Part shown: positions 7,419-13,533 of the stretch, piece after piece
How positions within the stretch are numbered: position 1 is the first letter of the stretch
Layout: each line of letters opens with the position of its first letter
Assembly: GCA_021107195.1 (NCBI GenBank)
Contig: JAIOTF010000268.1
Coordinates: 1 to 15,431, forward strand
Length of the DNA stretch: 15,431 nt
Origin: Anaerolineaceae bacterium
GTDB lineage: Bacteria > Chloroflexota > Anaerolineae > Anaerolineales > Anaerolineaceae
Reading direction: 5' to 3'
The notes under the pieces: model-generated
What the model was told of the DNA's origin: nothing
Databases searched by the model: none
The model's input: the letters and a program-made list of their open reading frames with translations, nothing else
Position numbers and translations under genes: made by a program

Positions 7419-7931
7419 CTATACATCAAACAAAACTTCAAATTCAAGTTTGCCTAACGCAACTATATCTCCATGATTCAATACTGATTCTTCATGATTT
7501 TCAATAAGACGGCCATTAATAAAAGTGCCGTTGGAAGAACCTAAATCCATGATCATTACCGAGGTATCAGTAACCTTAATTACCGCATGCAGCCGTGACA
7601 CACCCAATGCGTGGGCTTCATACGATTCCAGGTCTACATCGGGGAGAATTAACTGTCCCTTGACGCCGCGTCCAATGGTGAATTCCCTGTGTCCAGAAAG
7701 TTCTACAAGCGAGCCGTCCGCCAGGATTTTCAAAAAAATCTTGTCTCCGGGGCCTATCCGGGAGCTGACTCGACGTTTTTGAGTAAACCCAATCTCAACT
7801 TGATCGCTGCCAATAATATCTGTTGCGCCGACCTTATAGACATGCTCGGTAACGACCAATTGCGTGGCACACTCGGAGCAAAATAAAGCCCCTGCATATT
7901 CCTGATGATGGCAATTTGGACAGATGATCAT
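7419..7931 (-). CDS. Zinc-ribbon/FHA domain protein (phosphothreonine reader)
   Basis: The protein has 170 residues from ATG 7931, which lies 1 nt after the stop of the J-domain/VWA gene. An in-frame ATG at 7949 lacks an SD and would put residues before the zinc ribbon, so it is rejected. CPNC and CSEC (C4, C7, C18, C21) form a short zinc ribbon. After a linker of about 40 residues, an FHA domain occupies about 67-170. It contains FTIGR with R88, GVSRLHAVI with S112, R113 and H115, and DLGSSNGTFINGR with N134, the residues that bind phosphothreonine peptides. FHA proteins beside Hanks kinases usually bind the phosphorylated kinase or its substrates. Here it would read marks placed by the operon kinase and removed by the PP2C. 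It appears cytoplasmic. Confidence 0.88.
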   Translation of the reverse strand: MIICPNCHHQEYAGALFCSECATQLVVTEHVYKVGATDIIGSDQVEIGFTQKRRVSSRIGPGDKIFLKILADGSLVELSGHREFTIGRGVKGQLILPDVDLESYEAHALGVSRLHAVIKVTDTSVMIMDLGSSNGTFINGRLIENHEESVLNHGDIVALGKLEFEVLFDV

Positions 7932-7932
7932 A

Positions 7933-9399
7933 TTAATTCCCGTTTCCATCGATTTCGGAAGGCAGCATTAATGCTCGCGTTCCATATTTCAAATTTTTCT
8001 CACCATCTTTACTGAACTCGCCATTCTTCCGAATAGCCTCGGCTTCTTTCAACACAGATCGTGCAAGCTGATTATTGCCTTGTGAGAGTAAGTGTGTTGC
8101 CAAACTCTGAAGGTACTGCGTTGCTTCGGCAACATTCTTTTCCAATAGCGCAGCGTGGGCTTTCGCCTGCAAACGATACAGGGTTAACCGCGATACTGCT
8201 CTCATAATTTTGTCAGGTGGCGGATCTTCCTGGGGCGCATCGGAAACCTCCCTGCGCAGCCAGCAAGGTAATTGAATATGCTTACCGTTGCTGATCAATT
8301 CCATCTGAATTTCGCCACGAGCAAGATTTACGCGGCGTGTTTTCATTTCCTGCGGAGGCACCAGAAACTCAAAAAGCAACACCTGTTTTTGACGAAGCTC
8401 GAGATTTCCCAAAGAAATCGGGCTTTCTGCAATTAATGGCGCAGAATCTGGTGAAATCCGAAAGACTGTGCCAACAGTAATATCTTCAGGCTTCTTGAAG
8501 ACAAATTTCATTTGCTGAGCATAGATTGATCCAAGTGCACTTATCTGACGGCTCAATATCTGATGAAGGTCTTCCGGTGTATTGATAAATTGAGCACAAC
8601 CGCCGCTAATACCCGTGAGGCGATCCAAAAAGCTATCATTCCATTCATGCCCAATCCCCATTGCCTGAATAACAATACCTTCCTTTGCAGCTTGTCGAGC
8701 CATAGAATAACACGAAGTTTCGTCGCCGTACGTATGTCCATCTGTTAACAACAACAAATACCGGCTCTCGTGGCTCCTGATCGATTGCGACAAAGTTTGA
8801 TATCCGCGAATCAAACCCTGAAAAATCTCCGTCCCTCCTTCAGCAGTGATTCCGGAAACCATTTTTTTCAATGAGAGAAGATTGCCGGCAGGCGTAGGTG
8901 GAATCACTACTTCTGCACGATCATTAAAGGTGATCAAGCAAAAAACGTCATCCTGATCCAGATGGCCAAAAAGCTTCAGAATGTTCCGTTTAACAACCTC
9001 CAACCGATCCCCTTTCATAGATGTAGATCGGTCAACTACGAGACAAATATTTGCTGGTGTGCGTTTGAATGATTCAGGGTCCTCGGCGCAACGGACTGTA
9101 ACCATTGTATAGACGCGTTGTGGTTCATCAAGTCGTGTCAGCACAGAGCTGCTGTAAATTGATTCAATTTCAACAGCGGCTTGTTCTACTCCCATTGATC
9201 GACTGGCATCATATTCTTCACGTTGATCCGGGTCAATCAAAATCTCATAGGCTTGCTGCACACCAAGAAATTTTTCCTGTGTTTCTTGATCGGGATTTGA
9301 ATCAGGATGATACCGCCGTGCCGCCTCAAAGAAGGCATCGCGGATTTCATCTTTTGTCGCATCCTTAGTAATTCCTAAAGTGCGATAATAGTCGCACAT
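7933..9399 (-). CDS. J-domain/VWA domain fusion protein
   Basis: The protein has 488 residues. An N-terminal J domain (about 3-65) has the DnaK-stimulating HPD at 31-33 and the closing helix FLGVQQAYEILIDPDQREEYD. A VWA domain (about 116-285) has a complete MIDAS: D123-x-S125-x-S127 (DRSTSM), T190 (GGTEIF) and D220 (LLLLTDGHTYGDE). It should bind a divalent metal and a protein ligand. A beta-rich section (about 295-365) follows, then a helical section (about 375-470) ending in the KYGTRALM pattern seen in other bacterial VWA proteins. There is no signal or membrane segment. ATG 9399 has GGGGG 5 nt upstream and lies 12 nt after the PP2C gene. The likely role is an adaptor that brings Hsp70 to a metal-dependent partner of the signalling complex; the partner is unknown. 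Confidence 0.88.
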   Translation of the reverse strand: MCDYYRTLGITKDATKDEIRDAFFEAARRYHPDSNPDQETQEKFLGVQQAYEILIDPDQREEYDASRSMGVEQAAVEIESIYSSSVLTRLDEPQRVYTMVTVRCAEDPESFKRTPANICLVVDRSTSMKGDRLEVVKRNILKLFGHLDQDDVFCLITFNDRAEVVIPPTPAGNLLSLKKMVSGITAEGGTEIFQGLIRGYQTLSQSIRSHESRYLLLLTDGHTYGDETSCYSMARQAAKEGIVIQAMGIGHEWNDSFLDRLTGISGGCAQFINTPEDLHQILSRQISALGSIYAQQMKFVFKKPEDITVGTVFRISPDSAPLIAESPISLGNLELRQKQVLLFEFLVPPQEMKTRRVNLARGEIQMELISNGKHIQLPCWLRREVSDAPQEDPPPDKIMRAVSRLTLYRLQAKAHAALLEKNVAEATQYLQSLATHLLSQGNNQLARSVLKEAEAIRKNGEFSKDGEKNLKYGTRALMLPSEIDGNGN

Positions 9400-9411
9400 G
9401 AATACCCCCGC

Positions 9412-10302
9412 CTAATCAAGATACTGAACCAGGATAACGCTTATGTTATCTGGTCCGCCAGCATCGTTGGCCGCAGCCGTCAATTGGTGGCAGGCGTCGG
9501 GCAAGGAAGTGGAATTAGTAATAATCCGGCGCATCTCATCTTCCGGAACTACCCCCCAAAGGCCATCACTGCACAGCATCAAATACCCTGGCCGAGGAAA
9601 AGTTTGAATATCTAAATCCGGCTCAAAAGGTTCTGCCTGCCCGAGGGCGCGGTAAAGAACATTCCGTTGAGGGTGGACCGCGGCTTCTTCCTCGGTAATC
9701 TGTCCCAATTCAATCAATCGGCCAACAAGCGAGTGGTCTTTTGTGACTGCATGCAGCTTACCATCCGATTTGACCAAATAAGCCCGGCTGTCTCCAACGT
9801 GAGCGAGTGTGACCCGTTCTCCTAATACCAATGCCACGGTGAGCGTCGTTCCGCCGCCCGGGGCCTGATTAACCACAGCTTGCTGAGCTTTGTGTATCCC
9901 CTCCTCCATAATCTCATGCAAACTTTCCATGGTCGCTTTTTGGGGAGAAACGACCCGCAAGTAGACCTCACGCACAAGATGATCTGCCATGGTGCGTGCT
10001 GCTACACTGCTGGCAATCTCTCCATGCTGATGCCCGCCCATACCATCTGCAATAATGAAAATACCAAACGGCAAATCTAATTCACCATCGGACAACACAG
10101 AGTGCATAGCGAATAATGTGTCTTCGTTATGGTCGCGTTGTTTTCCTACAGACTGCCCACTACCAACCAGCAATTGATGTGGTGTATAATGCGTCGTTCT
10201 GCGTTCAAACCGCCTAAGGTGTTCACGCGAAAGAGGAGTGGTTTTCACATCTAAAGATGCGCTTGACTGTTTGCGAAACAAATTTTTTATGAAAGCGAAC
10301 AC
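9412..10302 (-). CDS. PP2C-family Ser/Thr protein phosphatase
   Basis: This 296-residue soluble, metal-dependent phosphatase would reverse Hanks-kinase phosphorylation. PP2C motifs appear in order: RDHNEDTLF (E60, D61), IIADGMGGHQHGEIAS (D86, G87), GTTLTVALV (about 151-159), LAHVGDSRAYL (about 167-176), VTKDHSL, LMLCSDGLWG (D246) and GGPDNISVILV (D285). The metal-binding aspartates are all present. The start is GTG 10302, supported by a full AAGGAGG SD about 8 nt upstream. The first 45 residues are basic and lie before the fold. The gene follows the propeller kinase by 36 nt and precedes the J-domain/VWA gene by 12 nt. A perfect stem-loop partly overlaps its SD (10315-10335), which may tune its translation. 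Confidence 0.92.
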   Translation of the reverse strand: MFAFIKNLFRKQSSASLDVKTTPLSREHLRRFERRTTHYTPHQLLVGSGQSVGKQRDHNEDTLFAMHSVLSDGELDLPFGIFIIADGMGGHQHGEIASSVAARTMADHLVREVYLRVVSPQKATMESLHEIMEEGIHKAQQAVVNQAPGGGTTLTVALVLGERVTLAHVGDSRAYLVKSDGKLHAVTKDHSLVGRLIELGQITEEEAAVHPQRNVLYRALGQAEPFEPDLDIQTFPRPGYLMLCSDGLWGVVPEDEMRRIITNSTSLPDACHQLTAAANDAGGPDNISVILVQYLD

Positions 10303-10314
10303 GAAATTAACCTC

Positions 10315-10335
10315 CTTGAAGCACGCTGCTTCAAG
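10315..10335 (-). promoter_or_regulatory. Stem-loop overlapping the SD of the PP2C gene
   Basis: On the minus strand CTTGAAGC (10328-10335) pairs perfectly with GCTTCAAG (10315-10322) around a 5-nt loop. The 3' arm runs into the AAGGAGG SD (10311-10317), hiding its first three bases. It fills most of the 36-nt gap between kinase and phosphatase genes. A terminator is unlikely because no T tract follows. Confidence 0.5.
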
Positions 10336-10338
10336 CCG

Positions 10339-12243
10339 TCAAACAGGCAAAGCATAAAACCGCCGGTCTGTTGAACCAATATATAATACATCCTTTTCAA
10401 TATAGGGTGCGCTGGTGATCGCTCCCTGGGTCTTGGACTTCCATTGCAATCGCCCCGTCTTTTGATCCAGACAATAGAGTTTGTTGTCTGCGGCACCACA
10501 AAACACTTCACCGTTATAAACTGTGGGAGAACCACTCACCTGGTCATCTGCACTGAACCGCCAAACTTCTTTTGCCCGGCGATCCTCTACGCAATAAATA
10601 TTTCCATCAGCTGATCCAAAAAAGAGCCGATTTTCATATTTGGCCGGCGTTGAAGCGGACCCTTTGCTCATCCGGAATTTCCAGATTCCCCAACCGGATT
10701 TCGCATCAAGTGCGTAGAACGCAGAATCCAAAGAAGTAAAATAGACGACGTCATCAGCCACAATCGGCGAACTGGTCACAGACCGCTTGGCATTAAACCG
10801 CCAACGCACATCACCTCCAAAATTAGCGCAAATGACTTCGCCGTTTTCAGCGCCCAGATAAATAAAATCTTTGGTAATAAACGGTGTTGAACGTACCGCC
10901 TCTCCCAAATCAATGCGCCATGTTCGGCGCGTCGAGGTGATGTTCACGGCATGCAAAAAACCATCTTCGGAAGCAACAAACACATGCCCTTGAGCAATGC
11001 GCGGTGAACTTCGGATGGGACCTTCCGTTGTGTATTCACAAAATAATCTGCCATTCCGCACAGAGATTGCATACAGTTTATTATCGCCGGCTCCAAAATA
11101 AACTACGCCGTTATCAACTCGAGGTTGTCCAGAAATCGCCCCCTCAGTGGCAAATTTCCACAGGAATTGACCGTCGTCAGCCCGCAGTGCATACAAGTTA
11201 TTGTCATAACATCCTACAAACACAACCCCGTTATGCACAACAGCGGACCCGCGAATCTCATCTTCACAATCAAACGTCCAGACGGGCTCAATATCCTGCG
11301 GTTCTGCCTGCCTATTCCAAATTGCCGTAGAACTGAGTATTCCAGTCTTTTTCGCAGCCATCAACAGCGCTTCTTTCATCGCTGCAGCTGACTGAAACCG
11401 ATCCTTGGGTTCGTACTGCAACGCAGTATTGATCACCGCTTCCAATTCAATTGACACCGCCGGATTTAACGTTCGAATAGGTCTTTCAGAAAACGTGAAG
11501 GGGGCTTCAAGCCGTGGATCATGCTTGGTTAATAGATGGTGCAGGGTTGCCCCCATCGAATAGATATCGGCCAGCGGCGTCGCTTCACCACGGTACTGTT
11601 CCGGTGGCGAATATCCCTCAGTGCCGATCATTGTCCCTTTCTGTCCAATCCGGAATGTCTTCGCAATCCCGAAATCGATCAGGAAAATATGCTTTTGATG
11701 ATCGATCATGACATTCGAGGGTTTCATGTCTCGGAAAATGATCGGCTCGGGCTGATATGTGTGCAAGTATTGCAACACGTCGCACAATTCAATAGCCCAG
11801 GCAACGATCTGTGCTTCGTCAATGAATTCCTTGGATTCCTGCAGAACAGCTTCGAGATCTTTTCCATGGATATATTCCAGAACCAGATACGAACGCTGTT
11901 CATGTGTAAAATAATCAAAAATCTGTGGAATAGAAGGATGAGAGAGGGTAACCAAAATATTAGCTTCCCGCTCAAAGTTGCGCACAATAGTCTGGCGCAC
12001 CAAAGGGTCGGGGGCCTGATTGATCATCTCCTTCACTGCCACCAATTTTTCGGCAGTAGGAAAATGCAAATCCTTGGCAAGATATACTGATCCCATACCC
12101 CCAAGACCAATTACCTCCTGTATTGCATAGCGATTTGAAAGGATCGCTCCCGGTTGTAATTGTGTAACGGGAGATAATTCATCCTCCAAGCCATGTATGA
12201 TGTCTTGCGTATCCAGCTTTCCCTCCGTCAGTATTGAGTACAA
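10339..12243 (-). CDS. Ser/Thr protein kinase with C-terminal PQQ-like beta-propeller (soluble)
   Basis: The protein has 634 residues. The Hanks kinase domain is at about 35-295: glycine loop IGLGGMGSVYLA (45-56), VAVKEM with K71, alpha-C E93, catalytic FRDMKPSNV (D172, K174, N177), DFG 190-192, and GTEGYSPPEQ as the activation segment end. From about 319 to the end there are eight repeats of about 40 residues, each with a W/F-x-F strand, a G/S-S/A-P-x-V turn and a V-(Y/F)-x-G-x-x-D-x-x-x-Y-A-L block: PQQ-like blades making an 8-bladed propeller. No transmembrane helix separates the two parts, so the propeller is probably cytoplasmic, as in Streptomyces AfsK. The start is TTG 12243, preceded by GGGAA; no ATG fits. 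It is the first gene of the operon. Confidence 0.88.
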   Translation of the reverse strand: MYSILTEGKLDTQDIIHGLEDELSPVTQLQPGAILSNRYAIQEVIGLGGMGSVYLAKDLHFPTAEKLVAVKEMINQAPDPLVRQTIVRNFEREANILVTLSHPSIPQIFDYFTHEQRSYLVLEYIHGKDLEAVLQESKEFIDEAQIVAWAIELCDVLQYLHTYQPEPIIFRDMKPSNVMIDHQKHIFLIDFGIAKTFRIGQKGTMIGTEGYSPPEQYRGEATPLADIYSMGATLHHLLTKHDPRLEAPFTFSERPIRTLNPAVSIELEAVINTALQYEPKDRFQSAAAMKEALLMAAKKTGILSSTAIWNRQAEPQDIEPVWTFDCEDEIRGSAVVHNGVVFVGCYDNNLYALRADDGQFLWKFATEGAISGQPRVDNGVVYFGAGDNKLYAISVRNGRLFCEYTTEGPIRSSPRIAQGHVFVASEDGFLHAVNITSTRRTWRIDLGEAVRSTPFITKDFIYLGAENGEVICANFGGDVRWRFNAKRSVTSSPIVADDVVYFTSLDSAFYALDAKSGWGIWKFRMSKGSASTPAKYENRLFFGSADGNIYCVEDRRAKEVWRFSADDQVSGSPTVYNGEVFCGAADNKLYCLDQKTGRLQWKSKTQGAITSAPYIEKDVLYIGSTDRRFYALPV

Positions 12244-12259
12244 TAATTCCCGAACTTGG

Positions 12260-12295
12260 ATTATAAAATTTTATCACTGGTTTAACGTGGTTAAA
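12260..12295 (-). promoter_or_regulatory. Candidate promoter and operator of the phospho-signalling operon
   Basis: On the minus strand TATAAT (12260-12265) lies 16 nt before the TTG start at 12243. No good -35 is seen at 16-18 nt. That position is instead covered by a perfect inverted repeat, TTTAAC-GTG-GTTAAA (12281-12295). A repeat over the -35 suggests a regulated, activator- or repressor-dependent promoter. The distal part of this gap (12296-12493) holds only short inverted repeats such as CTAGA/TCTAG (12393-12407) and no gene that I can support. Confidence 0.4.
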
Positions 12296-12493
12296 TTATA
12301 AACAGCATCCTGCCAATTTGCAACCTCATGGGGAACCCCTCATAATATTCTAACCGCCTGTAAAGAATTCACATCCTGGCAGCGTATTCATACTAGACGG
12401 ATTCTAGCCCTTATTATAAAATCAAATTGTTTCATAAAACCAACAATCGCAATCTGAACTCCAATCTCCGGTACCACAAGACGCGACAAGGAA

Positions 12494-12958
12494 ATGCAGA
12501 TAGCAAAAGCGAAAATGGCTGTGCTGCGCACAAAACCCGAAACTGTCCTGGATGATTATCAGCGCTTGTGTGAATTGGCTGGCATTCAACAGTCCCTGGA
12601 CAGTTCATCAACCACAATCATCAAAGATGATATCAGCTGGCATCTATTGTACCCAAGCTCTAATACAACCCCCTGGCAATTGGAAGGCACGATCCTTGGA
12701 TTAAAAAATGCAAGCATCAATAATCTCGTCGACGTGCACAATAAAACCGCAGTAACAATCGCCGACCCTGGAGATAAGTATAACAAATTTGGACCCGTTC
12801 TGGAGAAATACGACATCCCCAAGAAATACAACTTCAACCCTGAAGATATGAGTTGGTTAGAATCAAGGGAGGGCCTTTCCCCGCAGCTTGCTGCGGGGAG
12901 GATTCATTACAAACCCAAGGCAAAAATGGCCGTTCTTGACCATATACGTTTGATGTGA
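12494..12958 (+). pseudogene. DUF362 family protein, N-terminal remnant with in-frame insertion
   Basis: The 154-codon frame matches the beginning of a DUF362 family protein as I know the pattern: AVLRTKPETVLDDYQRLCELAG, then DDISWHLLYPSSNTTPWQLEGTILGL, VDVHNKTAV and VLEKYDIPKKY. Family members are usually more than 300 residues and go on to conserved sections absent here. Near the end, IHYKPKAKMAVLDHI resembles the family's R-Y-x-P-K-A-x-x-x-x-LD segment. It is separated from the preceding W120 by about 15 codons made of a REP-like palindrome. The frame stops soon after, 9 nt before the convergent SH3b gene ends. Start signals are poor: AAGGAA abuts ATG 12494 and lies 20 nt from ATG 12515. 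It is most likely a decaying fragment. Confidence 0.65.
12877..12900. repeat. REP-like GC-rich palindrome
   Basis: CCCCGCAGC (12879-12887) and GCTGCGGGG (12890-12898) are perfect complements separated by TT. A flanking T-A pair (12878/12899) and a T-G pair (12877/12900) extend the stem. It is far more GC-rich than its surroundings and reads in frame through the DUF362 remnant. Its form suits a dispersed REP/REPIN-type element; no second copy is visible in this window. Confidence 0.55.
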
Positions 12959-12967
12959 AATTATCTG

Positions 12968-13459
12968 TCAATTTAAAGTCGCAGGACGCAAATAGGTTGA
13001 CACCGCCCAGCCCCGGCGGTCGGAAACCTGCGTAGACATCAAATACCACCAAACAAAACCATCTTCCTCTACAGGCCCGCCTTCTACCTTGAACACTTCC
13101 TGATCGCTAGCAATAAATTGAACGTCTGCCCCAATCCCGGGTTCAGAACGGAAGCGAAGCCCTGCCCCGCCCGTGTCATAGATTTCCACCTCAAGCCCAA
13201 ACAGTATCCCATCCAGTGCACTCCCGTCGACAGTTGGAGTAGCCGTCATTGGCACAACCGGAGTATACGTCGGCGCCGGTAAACGTGTAACCAACGCATT
13301 AGAGGTCACGCCGGATATAGTATTTTTTGGGGTCAACACCCAGATGAACAGGAAAAGTAATGTGCATAGCAAGCCCGCAAACAACAAAGCCCCCAGACCA
13401 ACCCACACATTCCAGGTTTGTTTGACTTTCAGAAAAATCCGTTCAATATTCTCATGCAT
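12968..13459 (-). CDS. Membrane-anchored SH3b-domain protein
   Basis: The protein has 163 residues. A short cytoplasmic N-terminus is followed by one transmembrane helix (about 17-42), then a Thr/Pro-rich extracytoplasmic linker (about 57-75, TRLPAPTYTPVVPMTATPT). A bacterial SH3-like domain (about 95-160) has GLRFRSEPG, VQFIASDQEVFKVEGGP, FVWWYLMS and RRGWAVSTYL; this RSEPG...WWYV...GWV pattern is typical of SH3_3/SH3b domains, many of which bind cell-wall peptides or glycans. The first ATG (13459) lies 7 nt after a TATAAT (minus, 13466-13471) and has no clear SD, so the mRNA may be leaderless. It is divergent from a membrane-anchored kinase that lacks its own outer domain. Confidence 0.8.
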   Translation of the reverse strand: MHENIERIFLKVKQTWNVWVGLGALLFAGLLCTLLFLFIWVLTPKNTISGVTSNALVTRLPAPTYTPVVPMTATPTVDGSALDGILFGLEVEIYDTGGAGLRFRSEPGIGADVQFIASDQEVFKVEGGPVEEDGFVWWYLMSTQVSDRRGWAVSTYLRPATLN

Positions 13460-13465
13460 AAATCA

Positions 13466-13523
13466 ATTATATCTCAAGCAGCATTTACAAGTGCCTCTCT
13501 TCAAAATAGGCCTATGATATAAT
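13466..13523. promoter_or_regulatory. Divergent -10 elements for the SH3b and kinase genes
   Basis: The 74-nt gap holds TATAAT on the minus strand (13466-13471), 6-7 nt from the SH3b ATG, and TATAAT on the plus strand (13518-13523), 10 nt from the kinase ATG. Both are preceded by GA (GATATAAT). No clear -35 boxes or SD sites are seen for either gene, so both transcripts would have almost no leader. Confidence 0.5.
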
Positions 13524-13533
13524 CTCAACGAAT

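Noticed and set aside
7932..7949. Upstream ATG for the zinc-ribbon/FHA gene
   Set aside because: It lacks an SD and overlaps the J-VWA gene; the ATG at 7931 begins the zinc ribbon directly, as usual in this family, and sits 1 nt after the stop.
10339..11290. Propeller repeats as a CRISPR-like or DNA-level tandem repeat
   Set aside because: The repetition is at protein level with diverged DNA; there is no conserved repeat/spacer pattern.
11536..12090. 184-codon plus-strand frame antisense to the propeller kinase
   Set aside because: It mirrors the conserved kinase domain on the other strand and has no domain of its own.
6419..12243. Reading the operon as a type VI secretion control cluster or a tellurite-resistance locus
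   Set aside because: No secretion structural genes and no TerB/C/D/Z-type genes are present; only the kinase/PP2C/VWA/FHA logic is shared.
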